Shown one piece after another: positions 1 to 8,027 of a stretch of 10,452 nucleotides of DNA (within the stretch, counting starts at the first letter, position 1; each line of letters begins with the position of its first letter). The notes below the pieces were generated by a model. The model worked only from the letters and a program-made list of their open reading frames with translations, had not been told where the DNA came from and searched no databases. Both the position numbers and the translations under genes were made by a program. Origin of the DNA: Opitutales bacterium (GTDB lineage: Bacteria; Verrucomicrobiota; Verrucomicrobiia; Opitutales; Intestinicryptomonadaceae); NCBI GenBank assembly GCA_021641325.1, contig JAJXPD010000013.1, forward strand, positions 1 through 10,452, written 5' to 3'.

Positions 1-10
1 TTCCAAGAGC

Positions 11-3000
11 ATGCGGGTCTGCGCAATTTCCGCTGCAATGCTCGTTTCCGCGTTTGCCGTAGGGGGTGAAATCGACGCGCTCAAACGCGATTTCGAAAAT
101 CCGCCCGCGCCCTCCCGCGCCGAAACGTGGTACCACTTCACGACAAACGCCGCAACGAAGGAGGGCATCACCGCCGACATCGAGGCGATGCGCGACATCG
201 GCTTCACCACCGCCCACGTTTTTGCAATCGGCAGCTACGGGAAAATCCCCGGCTTCGAGCTTAAATTCGACAGCGAGCAGTGGCGCGGGCTTATGCGCCA
301 CCTCGGCAAAGAGGCTAAACGTTGCGGAATAGCCCTCGGCACGCACAACTGCCCCGGGTGGTCGAGTTCGGGCGGCCCGTGGATTAAGCCAGAAGACTCC
401 ATGAAAATGGTCGTTGCCTCCGAAACTTTCGCGACAGCCCCGCTTGAATCTCCCGTAAAACTTCCGCAACCCGAAAGCAAATTCGGCTTCTACCGCGACA
501 TCGCAGTAATCGCAATTCCGAGCGGCGGCAGACTTCCGACGCCTGCTTCCGCCGACGCCGACATGCGCAAAGTCTTGTCGGGCAGGGTAATCGCCCTGCC
601 GATGAAAGAGCGCGGCAGCTCGGCGGACTACGTTCTCGAATTCCCGAACCCCGTCAAAGCGCAGACGGCAAAGCTTGTTTTCAAAGACCTGCACGTATAT
701 GTGGGGGTTGACATTTCGGTTTCGGCGGACGGCAAGATTTACAGGAAAATCGTTTCGGAGAAAATAGCGTCGTTTGCCGATTCGAGCGCACCTCACTATT
801 TTTCGCTCAAAGACGCGGGCGATTTCAAATTCTGCAAAGTGTCGTTCCGCAACGTCGGCTTCCCCGACTGGTTTTCGCCGCGCGACATGCACTTAAAAAG
901 CATTGAATTTCTCGCCGACCCCATGATTTTCGAAGCCCCGCGCAAAGTCTCGATGGGCAAGGCCTTCACGTACTGGGTGCCGAACGGAAACGAGGCGGCG
1001 GGCGCGGACAAGTCGAAAGTGCTCGTCCTTACCGACAAATTCAAAAACGGCGTGCTCTCCGCCGGGCTTCCCGCGGGAGATTGGAAAATTCTGCGCATAG
1101 GCTATACCTCGACAGGCGCGAAAAACCAGCCCACAACATGCTTCGGCTTGGAGTGCGACAAGCTCTCTAAGCGCGGGCTTGACGCCCACTGGCCGCACTA
1201 TATGGCGAAGATGATTGAAGATTTCGGCGGCATGCTCAAAAACGCAACAATCGACAGCTACGAAGTCAGCGGGCAGAATTGGACGGAGAACTTCGCCGAA
1301 GAATTCAGGGCGCGGCGCGGCTACGACATCGTTCCGTGGCTGCCCGTCATGGTCGGCTGTCCCGTGGGCACGCCGGAGGAATGCGCAAAATTTTCGTTCG
1401 ACGTGCAGACTACCGTAGCCGAGCTTTTCGCCGAAAACTACTTCGACTACTTCGGCGAACTCTGCCGCAAAAACGGGCTGATTTCGATAGCGGAATCCTA
1501 CGGCGGTCCCTTCGACTACCTTAGGGGCGTGCGCCACATAGAATTCCCCGCGACGGAATTTTGGGTGTCGCCAAGAGCGCCGTCCCGCGCGGTGCTTTCA
1601 ATGGCGAACGTCTACGGGAAGAGCCGCGCGGGCGCGGAGTCTTTCACCACGATGTTCAACGAGGGACGCTGGCAGAACGACCCCCGCGACCTCAAATTCT
1701 ACGGCGACCGCGCGTGGTCGCGCGGCGTGTCCGAATTCATAATGCACTCGTACGTGCACCAGCCGTTCAACGCGGGGCCGGGGCTTGGGCTTGGCAGGCA
1801 CGGCTCGCACCTCAACCGCCTGAACACATGGTGGAAAATGGGCGGCGAATGGGTTAAATACATCGGGCGTTCGCAGGTGCTTTTGCAGCGCGGAGTCCTC
1901 GCCGGCGACGTGCTCGTAATGCCGCCGCTCAACTCGCCGAACAGCATGTTCTACGGCGACTCGGTATCGGGCAAACTCTTTTCGGCGGGATACTCCGCGG
2001 CGATATGCTCGCCGTTCGACTTGGGCGAAATTCTGTTCGTCGAAAACGGCAGGGTGAAGGCGGCCAAAAACGGGGCGTCGTTCGGAATGCTCGCAATTCC
2101 CGACTCCAAATACATGTCGGTAAAAAAGCTCCGCGCCCTGCGCAGGCTCGTAGCCGACGGCGCGACAGTCGCCGCCGCCAAGCCGCGGGAAACGCCCACA
2201 CTCTCCGACACGCAAGCCGACTTCGACGCGCTCGTCGCCGAAATTTGGGGCAACGGCGAACCGCTCCGCCGCATCGGCAGGGGCAGGCTCATCGCTACGG
2301 GCGACATTTTCAAGGCGGTTTCGACAGTCGGCATGAAGCCCGACTTCAAGGGCAGAAACATCGACTTCTTGAAACGCGTGGACGGCGGCGTCGAAATCTT
2401 CTACCTCTACAACACAGCTCCCGACGCCGTTTCGCAAACGGTTTCGTTTAGGGTGGAAGACGGAAAAGTTCCGCAATTTTGGAACGCCGAAAACGGGTCT
2501 GTCGAAAACGCCGCGCGGTGGTCGCGCAGGGGCGAATATGTGGAAATGCCGCTCGACTTCGCCGCAAACGAGCCGAAATTCGTGGTCTTCGCCGACGGGA
2601 AGGCGGCGGCGGTTTCGGAATTTACGGTTTCGGGCACGGCTAAAAAGCCCGCTTCCGTGAAAATTTTGGAGGCAAAATACGGCAGCGGAAATTCGGTCGT
2701 CGACGTGCTCGGAAAAGTCGCTGCGGAAATCGGGAGCGGAATTACGGTTTCGAACGAAACGTTCGGCAAAGACCCCGCCCCGATGAAGCCCAAAAAACTC
2801 CGCGTGAGGTATTCGAAAGACGGCGAAATTTTCGAGCGCGAATACCCCGAAAAATCTGTCGCCCTCATTTCCGTCGCTCCGCAAAGCTCCGTGCGCCCGC
2901 TTTACAGAAACGGCGTGCTTTCCGTCGAATTCCGCGAAAACGCAAAGGCGGAGGGCTCGCTTTCGGACGGCTCGAAGTTCTCGGTGTCGGCTTCCGACAT

Positions 3001-3553
3001 TCCCGCGCCGCGCGACATCTCCGAAAACTGGAAGGTCGAATTCCAGAAAAACAGGGGCGCGCCCGATTCGATTGCGCTCGGAAAATTGCAGTCGCTCTCG
3101 GAGTCTGAAATCGACGGCATAAAGTATTTTTCGGGCGGGATGCTGTATTCCAAAAACGTCGAAATTCCCGCGGAGTTCTTCAAGAAAAACCGCAGGATAA
3201 TTCTTTCGTTCGGCGGCGTCTACAACGTCGCGGAGGTCTGGCTGAACGGTAAAAAAGCCACGACCCTCTGGACGCCCCCGTTTGAGTGCGACATTACCGA
3301 CTTCGCAAAAAGCGGCGCAAATTCGCTTTCCGTGAAAGTCGCAAACCTCTGGGTAAACCGCATTATAGGCGACCAGCGCGAGCCCGACGAGGGCTGGCAG
3401 AAATGGGCGTTGGAGGGCAAAAGCGTTTCGGAGACAAAACGCTTCACGTTCTCGAACTGGACAAACTCCTGGGCGAAGGATTCCCCTCTGAAAAAGTCGG
3501 GGCTTACCGACGGCGCGTCGGTTTCCGCCCGCGACTACGTTCCGCTAAAATAG
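11..3553 (+). CDS. Exported GH106-type glycoside hydrolase (putative alpha-L-rhamnosidase)
   Basis: Probable secreted glycosidase of the GH106 type, whose characterised members remove alpha-L-rhamnose from plant and bacterial polysaccharides; the exact substrate is not readable here. A hydrophobic N-terminus (residues 1-18, one Arg then an Ala/Val-rich core) looks like a signal peptide. Family hallmarks follow in order: the barrel start with W40 and GITADIEAM (52-60), C-P-G-W-SSSGGPW (114-124), D-S-Y-E-V-SGQNW (415-424, E418) in the barrel, and an acidic AESYGG (E495). A Rossmann-like segment follows around 690-740, and a galactose-binding/GH2-like beta-sandwich with VWLNG at roughly 1040-1120. 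E418 and E495 are candidate catalytic or metal-site residues by position only. At 1180 residues it is in the usual size range for the family. The start is provisional: only 10 bases precede this ATG and the frame is open to the window edge, so a longer N-terminus is possible. Transcription probably ends at the hairpin just after the stop. Confidence 0.85.
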   Translation: MRVCAISAAMLVSAFAVGGEIDALKRDFENPPAPSRAETWYHFTTNAATKEGITADIEAMRDIGFTTAHVFAIGSYGKIPGFELKFDSEQWRGLMRHLGKEAKRCGIALGTHNCPGWSSSGGPWIKPEDSMKMVVASETFATAPLESPVKLPQPESKFGFYRDIAVIAIPSGGRLPTPASADADMRKVLSGRVIALPMKERGSSADYVLEFPNPVKAQTAKLVFKDLHVYVGVDISVSADGKIYRKIVSEKIASFADSSAPHYFSLKDAGDFKFCKVSFRNVGFPDWFSPRDMHLKSIEFLADPMIFEAPRKVSMGKAFTYWVPNGNEAAGADKSKVLVLTDKFKNGVLSAGLPAGDWKILRIGYTSTGAKNQPTTCFGLECDKLSKRGLDAHWPHYMAKMIEDFGGMLKNATIDSYEVSGQNWTENFAEEFRARRGYDIVPWLPVMVGCPVGTPEECAKFSFDVQTTVAELFAENYFDYFGELCRKNGLISIAESYGGPFDYLRGVRHIEFPATEFWVSPRAPSRAVLSMANVYGKSRAGAESFTTMFNEGRWQNDPRDLKFYGDRAWSRGVSEFIMHSYVHQPFNAGPGLGLGRHGSHLNRLNTWWKMGGEWVKYIGRSQVLLQRGVLAGDVLVMPPLNSPNSMFYGDSVSGKLFSAGYSAAICSPFDLGEILFVENGRVKAAKNGASFGMLAIPDSKYMSVKKLRALRRLVADGATVAAAKPRETPTLSDTQADFDALVAEIWGNGEPLRRIGRGRLIATGDIFKAVSTVGMKPDFKGRNIDFLKRVDGGVEIFYLYNTAPDAVSQTVSFRVEDGKVPQFWNAENGSVENAARWSRRGEYVEMPLDFAANEPKFVVFADGKAAAVSEFTVSGTAKKPASVKILEAKYGSGNSVVDVLGKVAAEIGSGITVSNETFGKDPAPMKPKKLRVRYSKDGEIFEREYPEKSVALISVAPQSSVRPLYRNGVLSVEFRENAKAEGSLSDGSKFSVSASDIPAPRDISENWKVEFQKNRGAPDSIALGKLQSLSESEIDGIKYFSGGMLYSKNVEIPAEFFKKNRRIILSFGGVYNVAEVWLNGKKATTLWTPPFECDITDFAKSGANSLSVKVANLWVNRIIGDQREPDEGWQKWALEGKSVSETKRFTFSNWTNSWAKDSPLKKSGLTDGASVSARDYVPLK

Positions 3554-3568
3554 CCCGCGCGCGCGGCG

Positions 3569-3601
3569 CGGCGGCGGGGAAATCCGACGCCGCCGTTTTT
3601 T
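3569..3601 (+). terminator. Intrinsic terminator after the GH106 gene
   Basis: A perfect 8-bp inverted repeat (CGGCGGCG at 3569-3576, CGCCGCCG at 3588-3595) encloses an 11-base loop and is followed directly by six T (3596-3601). It lies 16 bases past the stop codon, so it should end the glycosidase transcript and separate it from the pyrophosphatase gene. Confidence 0.85.
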
Positions 3602-3604
3602 CAT

Positions 3605-3634
3605 TCGGGCGGGAAAGCCGATTTCTCCGCCCGA
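3605..3634 (+). promoter_or_regulatory. Leader hairpin upstream of the pyrophosphatase gene
   Basis: TCGGGCGG (3605-3612) and CCGCCCGA (3627-3634) form a perfect 8-bp stem. The stem can extend by four pairs (3613-3616 with 3622-3625) if T3626 is bulged, leaving a 5-base loop. It sits between the upstream terminator and the ATG at 3657. No T-run follows it, so it does not look like a second terminator. It could be a 5' leader structure or a protein-binding inverted repeat, or simply chance in GC-rich DNA. Confidence 0.4.
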
Positions 3635-3656
3635 CATTACACGAAAATTTTATTGC

Positions 3657-5312
3657 ATGGAAGACATCACTTACATCATCGGACACAAAAATCCCGACGT
3701 GGACTCAATCTGCTCGGCGATAGCATACGCCGACTTCAAGCTGGCGATAGGGCAGGGCGGTTTCCTCGCCGCGCGCTGCGGCAACTCGAACGCCCGCATA
3801 GACAGAGTGCTCAAACGCTTCGGGGCGCAGCTTCCGCCCTTTGTTGGCGACGTGCGCCTGCGCACGAAGGATATCATGAAAACCGATTTTATACGAATGG
3901 GCATGGATTCTTCGTGTTTTTCGGTAATGGGCGCGATAGACAAAAACGACCTGCGCTCGATTCCCATCGTAGACGGAAATTCGGTCTTGCAGGGCGAAGT
4001 TTCGGTGTTCGACTTGGGCGAATTTTTCATTCCGCACCCCAACTCCGCCCGCGATGTCAGGCGCGTCAGCGCGACCCTTAACGACATCATCAAAACCCTC
4101 AACGCTTCCGTCCGCTGCGCGTTTTCCGCCGACAAGACAGAGGAGATGTTCGTGCGAATCGGCGCGATGGAAGTCTCGACTTTCGGCAGAGTGCTCGATT
4201 CCGAAAAATCAAGCCCCGAGCGCAACCTAATCGTCGTTGGCGACAGATTCGACATTCAAATTAAGGCGATTCAAACGGGGGTGCGCGCCCTCATCATCAC
4301 GGGCGGCTACGACATCGACCCCGCTGTCGTCGAGATGGCGCGTTCGCGCGGCGTGAGCGTAATCTCGTGCCAGTACGACAGCGCGACCACCGCCCTGCTT
4401 GTCCGCATGGCGACCCGCGCGCTTCCTATGATGCGCAAGCCCGCGGCGGTCGTCAAAAGCGACTGCCTGCTCTCGAAAATCTCGGCGCGCGCAAAGGACT
4501 TTTTCGGCAAGACAATCTACGTCTGCGGCGACGACGGGCGGCTCGAAGGGCTTTTTTCGAACCCCGACCTGCTCGGAATATCCAAGCAGAAGCTCGTGCT
4601 CGTAGACCACAACGAGCTTTCGCAGGCGGTAACGGGCGCGGACGAGTCGGACATCGTGGAGATTATAGACCACCACAGGCTCGGCGTCTCTCCGACGCGC
4701 AGCCCGATTCTCTTCCTCAACAAACCCGTCGGCTCGACATGCACAATCATCAGCGGAATGTTCCGTAAAAGCGGCGTGAAAATGTCGGAGCGCACGGCGG
4801 GGCTTCTGTGCAGCGGCATTGTCTGCGACACCCTCAACCTCAAAAGCCCGACCGCGACAGATGAGGATTTCGCCGAGCTTGAATACCTCTGCGGCATCTT
4901 GAAAACCGACGGCGGCGAGCTTGCCGACTACATCTTCGGGGCGGACAGCGTCATACTTTCGCTCAATCCCGACGATGTTATCGCCAGCGACTGCAAAAAG
5001 TACGACGAGGGCGGCGTGGCGTTTTCGGTCTCGCAAATCGAGGAGCTTGACTTCGCGAACTTCAACGCAAAGAAGGAGGAAATCCGCCGCGCCCTCGACG
5101 CGTACCGCAAGGAAAACGGGCTGTATTTCTCCGCGCTGTTCGTAACGAACGTCATGACGCAGGACTCGCTTCTGATGGTAAGCGGCGGCGACGACATGGT
5201 GGCGAAAATCAACTATGTGCGCGACACCGAGCGCGGCGTCTTCGAGCTTCCGAAAATCGTAAGCCGCAAAAAACAGCTCATTCCCTACCTCGCCGCGCTT
5301 TTGCGCGACTGA
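3657..5312 (+). CDS. Family II manganese-dependent inorganic pyrophosphatase with CBS-DRTGG-CBS insert
   Basis: Cytoplasmic enzyme hydrolysing pyrophosphate to two phosphates, which drives biosynthetic reactions. The catalytic DHH module is split. GHKNPDVDS (9-17) supplies the metal ligands H10, D14 and D16. After the insert come VDHNE (D317), DHH (338-340) and CDT (D391), which complete the metal site by comparison with the Bacillus-type enzyme. The C-terminal DHHA2 domain ends in SRKKQ (536-540), the known substrate-binding motif. The insert reads as CBS (about 66-125), DRTGG-like (about 170-255, with VGDR and ITGG) and CBS (about 262-312). This matches clostridial CBS-pyrophosphatases, which are inhibited by AMP/ADP and activated by ATP or diadenosine polyphosphates. 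Length (551) is typical and all expected catalytic residues are present. No clear Shine-Dalgarno sequence precedes the ATG; the preceding bases are A/T-rich. It is probably monocistronic, flanked by terminators. Confidence 0.95.
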   Translation: MEDITYIIGHKNPDVDSICSAIAYADFKLAIGQGGFLAARCGNSNARIDRVLKRFGAQLPPFVGDVRLRTKDIMKTDFIRMGMDSSCFSVMGAIDKNDLRSIPIVDGNSVLQGEVSVFDLGEFFIPHPNSARDVRRVSATLNDIIKTLNASVRCAFSADKTEEMFVRIGAMEVSTFGRVLDSEKSSPERNLIVVGDRFDIQIKAIQTGVRALIITGGYDIDPAVVEMARSRGVSVISCQYDSATTALLVRMATRALPMMRKPAAVVKSDCLLSKISARAKDFFGKTIYVCGDDGRLEGLFSNPDLLGISKQKLVLVDHNELSQAVTGADESDIVEIIDHHRLGVSPTRSPILFLNKPVGSTCTIISGMFRKSGVKMSERTAGLLCSGIVCDTLNLKSPTATDEDFAELEYLCGILKTDGGELADYIFGADSVILSLNPDDVIASDCKKYDEGGVAFSVSQIEELDFANFNAKKEEIRRALDAYRKENGLYFSALFVTNVMTQDSLLMVSGGDDMVAKINYVRDTERGVFELPKIVSRKKQLIPYLAALLRD

Positions 5313-5370
5313 TTCTCCCCGCCCGCCGCTCCGTAAAACGCCGCAAAACACCGCGTCTTAGGCTTGCGCG

Positions 5371-5419
5371 TCCGCCGCAAAACGGCGCGCCTCCCGGCGA
5401 GATGCGGCGGAACTTTTTT
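5371..5419 (+). terminator. Intrinsic terminator after the pyrophosphatase gene
   Basis: TCCGCCGCA (5371-5379) pairs perfectly with TGCGGCGGA (5403-5411), and six T follow at 5414-5419. A smaller nested stem (5388-5391 with 5396-5399, 4-base loop) sits inside. This is the only clear structure in the 167-bp gap between two convergent genes. No A-run precedes it on the + strand, so it should act on the pyrophosphatase transcript and not on the opposing one. Confidence 0.75.
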
Positions 5420-5479
5420 GCGTTTGCTTTCGTCTTCTGCGCATTATTCGGGTTTTCACGATTTTGCGCGGGGCAGGCG

Positions 5480-6160
5480 TCAGTCGATATTGTCGGAGTT
5501 TAAAAAGTCCTCAACCAGCTTGGCGGGCGTCGTGCCGCGCTCTGCGGCGGCGCGTTCAAGCTCGGCGTGGTTTTTGAATTCGAGCGTCTCTACCCAAGCC
5601 GTCGAAAACGGTTTGGGGATTATGAATTTGTCCCACGCCTTCCCGATTCGCCAGCAGCGCGTCGGCGTGATTTTCAGCGCAAGAATGCGGGCACCGCTTT
5701 CCTTTGCCACAAGCAGAAAGCCCTCCTTTGCGCGGTTAGCGGGACCGCGCGGGCCGTCGGGCGTAATGAAAACGTCCGCGCCGTTTTTTACCGACTCCAC
5801 AAGCTCCATCACTGCGTGCGCGCCGCGCCGCTTGTGCGAGCCCCGCACCGCGCCTATTTTCATCAGCCTGAAAAACGCGCAAAGGTACGCACCGTCGCGG
5901 CTCGCGCTGACTAGCCCGTTCATGGGGATTTTGTCGCGGTAGTAGTACTTGCACATCGACAGAAAGAAAATGCGGCTGTGCCACGCAACCCCTACGAGCT
6001 TTTCGGGCGCGGACATTTTCCGCGCGCCGTCGTCCGACGTTTCGAGCCTTACCGTAAATTGGAGCAACCTCACGAGCACGAAAAGCGGAAACACTGCGAG
6101 GTAGTGCCGCAGTGTCGGGTTGTATACGTCGGGATTTTTTTCTTTCATCGGATTTTCCAT
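5480..6160 (-). CDS. DUF374 family lysophospholipid acyltransferase
   Basis: Probable membrane-associated acyltransferase that transfers a fatty acyl chain to a lysophospholipid or lipid A-type acceptor at the inner membrane. The true acceptor in this subfamily is not settled. DUF374 landmarks are in order: a hydrophobic anchor (about 20-36), W60-H61 with the catalytic His, S-A-S-R-D-G (85-90), VRGS (105-108) plus KRRG, ITPDGPRGP (132-140), and a C-terminal WDKFIIPKPF block. Length (226 residues) is normal for the family. A start at M5 (6148) is equally possible; neither ATG has a good Shine-Dalgarno sequence. The gene is convergent with the pyrophosphatase gene and divergent from the ArnT-like gene, sharing a 94-bp spacer with the latter. 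Both of these neighbours' likely substrates are envelope lipids, which suggests but does not prove a common purpose. Confidence 0.9.
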   Translation of the reverse strand: MENPMKEKNPDVYNPTLRHYLAVFPLFVLVRLLQFTVRLETSDDGARKMSAPEKLVGVAWHSRIFFLSMCKYYYRDKIPMNGLVSASRDGAYLCAFFRLMKIGAVRGSHKRRGAHAVMELVESVKNGADVFITPDGPRGPANRAKEGFLLVAKESGARILALKITPTRCWRIGKAWDKFIIPKPFSTAWVETLEFKNHAELERAAAERGTTPAKLVEDFLNSDNID

Positions 6161-6254
6161 TCAAGCGCGAATCGCCGTTTTTTCAACACAAAAGGCTTCG
6201 GGGCGGGCGGGTTTTTTCTTGCCCCGCGCGGGGAAATGTTTTGTGTTTTTTCGC
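6161..6254. promoter_or_regulatory. Divergent intergenic spacer with overlapping GC-rich inverted repeats
   Basis: This 94-bp gap must hold the promoters of both the leftward acyltransferase gene and the rightward ArnT-like operon, unless transcription enters from outside. It contains a perfect 12-bp palindrome CCCCGCGCGGGG (6222-6233). CGGGGC (6199-6204) can pair instead with GCCCCG (6221-6226), so the two structures are mutually exclusive. Two T-rich tracts (6212-6217 and near 6245-6251) are also present. I could not pick convincing -35/-10 boxes. Confidence 0.35.
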
Positions 6255-8027
6255 ATGGACAATATCGACGGCTCTTCCCGCAAAAATTTTTTCAAAGACA
6301 TCGTTCTTCTGGCGGCGGCGTTTTCCGCGCTCTACCTCGGTTTGGCGTTCATGCGTCCGCTTGCAAGCCCCGACGAGGGCAGGTACAGCGAAATTCCGCT
6401 CGAAATGGTGCGCAACGGCGACTACGTTTCGCCGCGCCTCAACGACATGGTTTATTTCTACAAGCCGCCGCTTTTCTACTGGCTTCAAGCGGCGTCGATT
6501 AAGGCGTTCGGCGTGAACCGGGTGTCGCTCCGCACCCCCAACTCGCTCGTGGCGGTTTTGGGGATTCTGGCTACATACTGCGCCGCCCGCGCCCTCTACG
6601 GACGCCGCGCGGGCGTGTTTTCGGCGATTGTCGCGGGAACGAGCGTGCTCTATTTTGCGCTTGGCGAAATCATCACGCTCGACATGGCGGTTTCGGTGTT
6701 CATCTCCGCCGCGATGTTTTCATTCATAGTCGCATTGAAGCGTTCGGGCGTGTGGCGCGGCGTTCTGATTCTTTCGTTCTTTGCGATGTGCGCCCTTGCC
6801 GTCATGACGAAGGGGCTTATCGGCGTGCTGATTCCCTGCGGAGCGATTTTCCTCTACGCGCTCGCGCTGGGAGTGCTTCCGTTCTTCAAAATGCTGAAAG
6901 TATCCGACATTTGGTGGTGCTTGGCGGGCGCGGTTCTGTTTTCGGCGATTGCCGTTCCGTGGCACGTGTTGGCGGCTCTCGCAAACCCGCCCTTCGAAAC
7001 CGCCGAGGGTATTTTCTCGAAAAATTGGGAGGGGCAGGGCTTTTTCTGGTACTACATAATCCATGAGCATTTTCTGCGCTATCTCGATCCCGTAACGAGC
7101 ATGCGGGCAGCTCCCTGGTGGCTGTTTTTTGTGCTCGCGCCCGTGGGGCTTATTCCGTGGGTAGTGCTACTGCCGCAGGCGGTTCGTGATGCGCTCAAAG
7201 GCGGCTACGGAAAACTGCGCCGCGAAAATCCCGAAATGATTTTCTTTGCGATGTGGATATTTTTCGTCGTCGCGTTTTTCTCCACTTCAAGCTCGAAACT
7301 GCCCGCGTACATCGTCCCGATTTATCCCGCTTTCGGCGTGGTAATCGGCGTGTGGCTGGCGAAGGTTTGGGGAAATCCGAAGGCGTATTCGACGAAAGCC
7401 GTAAAGATAATCTACGTCTGCCTCGGCTACGTCGCGGCGGTAGCTCCCATTGTCGCGTACTTCGTGCTCGAACACAAGGGCAAGCTTATGGAACGCGCCC
7501 CCGACATGCTTGCGGTAGCCGTTTTGATGGCGGCAGTGCTTGCCGCATGCACGACTTTCGTTTTGTCGAAAATCCGCCGCGAACGCGCGTTCTGGGCGTC
7601 GATGATTGCAACAGTATTCGTTTTGCTTTTCTTCTTCAACCCGCTCGGAACGTTTTTGCAGCGCGAGAGCGCGCAGTCGCTCGTCGAAAAAATCGCCGAC
7701 ATTCGCCGCCCCGACGACACCTACGTCATAGCCTACCACTACAACGAATTTCAGGACTTCCCCGTGTGGCTGGGGCAGACCGTGTACCTAATCGGCACTC
7801 CGCCCGAAGAGCAGAAATTCGGCTTCATGCGCGAGCGCGAAAAGAACAGCCCGCGCTTCATAACCGACGCTTCGCGGCTTGCGTCGCTTCTTGCGAAAAC
7901 ATCGGGCAACATGTATATTGCGGGCATGGCGCGGGACTTCGACAAAATACGCTCCGAAATGCGCGTCGAGCTTGAGGAGCTTGCGCGGGCGCGGAACATG
8001 GCACTGTACAGGGTGGTTAGAAAATAA
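6255..8027 (+). CDS. ArnT-like GT83/PMT-family membrane glycosyltransferase
   Basis: Polytopic inner-membrane transferase that would take a sugar from an undecaprenyl-phosphate donor and attach it to an envelope acceptor on the periplasmic side. In ArnT the reaction puts aminoarabinose on lipid A. The first helix (about 16-33) leads to PDEGRYSEIPLEM (39-51), whose D40 matches the expected catalytic Asp of the first periplasmic loop. It is followed by NGDYVSPRLN and the YKPPLFYW block. Around a dozen hydrophobic segments follow, then a soluble C-terminal domain of about 110 residues, as in ArnT. I chose the ATG at 6255 (590 residues). The frame stays open to an ATG at 6120, but that extension would cross the start of the divergent gene and has no family resemblance. 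No aminoarabinose-synthesis genes are in view, so the sugar is unknown. First gene of a tight three-gene operon. Confidence 0.88.
   Translation: MDNIDGSSRKNFFKDIVLLAAAFSALYLGLAFMRPLASPDEGRYSEIPLEMVRNGDYVSPRLNDMVYFYKPPLFYWLQAASIKAFGVNRVSLRTPNSLVAVLGILATYCAARALYGRRAGVFSAIVAGTSVLYFALGEIITLDMAVSVFISAAMFSFIVALKRSGVWRGVLILSFFAMCALAVMTKGLIGVLIPCGAIFLYALALGVLPFFKMLKVSDIWWCLAGAVLFSAIAVPWHVLAALANPPFETAEGIFSKNWEGQGFFWYYIIHEHFLRYLDPVTSMRAAPWWLFFVLAPVGLIPWVVLLPQAVRDALKGGYGKLRRENPEMIFFAMWIFFVVAFFSTSSSKLPAYIVPIYPAFGVVIGVWLAKVWGNPKAYSTKAVKIIYVCLGYVAAVAPIVAYFVLEHKGKLMERAPDMLAVAVLMAAVLAACTTFVLSKIRRERAFWASMIATVFVLLFFFNPLGTFLQRESAQSLVEKIADIRRPDDTYVIAYHYNEFQDFPVWLGQTVYLIGTPPEEQKFGFMREREKNSPRFITDASRLASLLAKTSGNMYIAGMARDFDKIRSEMRVELEELARARNMALYRVVRK

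Noticed and set aside
1598..2884. 428-codon open frame on the - strand inside the glycosidase gene
   Set aside because: It lies fully antisense to a well-supported GH106 coding region, its translation is rich in Arg/Val/His/Phe with no recognisable motif, and such frames are expected from GC-rich codon usage.
4227..5351. 374-codon open frame on the - strand across the pyrophosphatase gene
   Set aside because: It is antisense to a gene with complete catalytic motifs, its composition is low in information (Val/Arg/Glu/Ala), and it has no family resemblance.
5364..5942. 192-codon open frame on the + strand opposite the DUF374 gene
   Set aside because: The opposite strand carries clear acyltransferase motifs (WH, ITPDGPRGP); this frame shows none and would run through the pyrophosphatase terminator.
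6120..6254. Upstream extension of the ArnT-like gene to an ATG at 6120
   Set aside because: The extra 45 residues overlap the start of the divergent acyltransferase gene and do not resemble the family N-terminus, while the ATG at 6255 leads directly into the first membrane helix.
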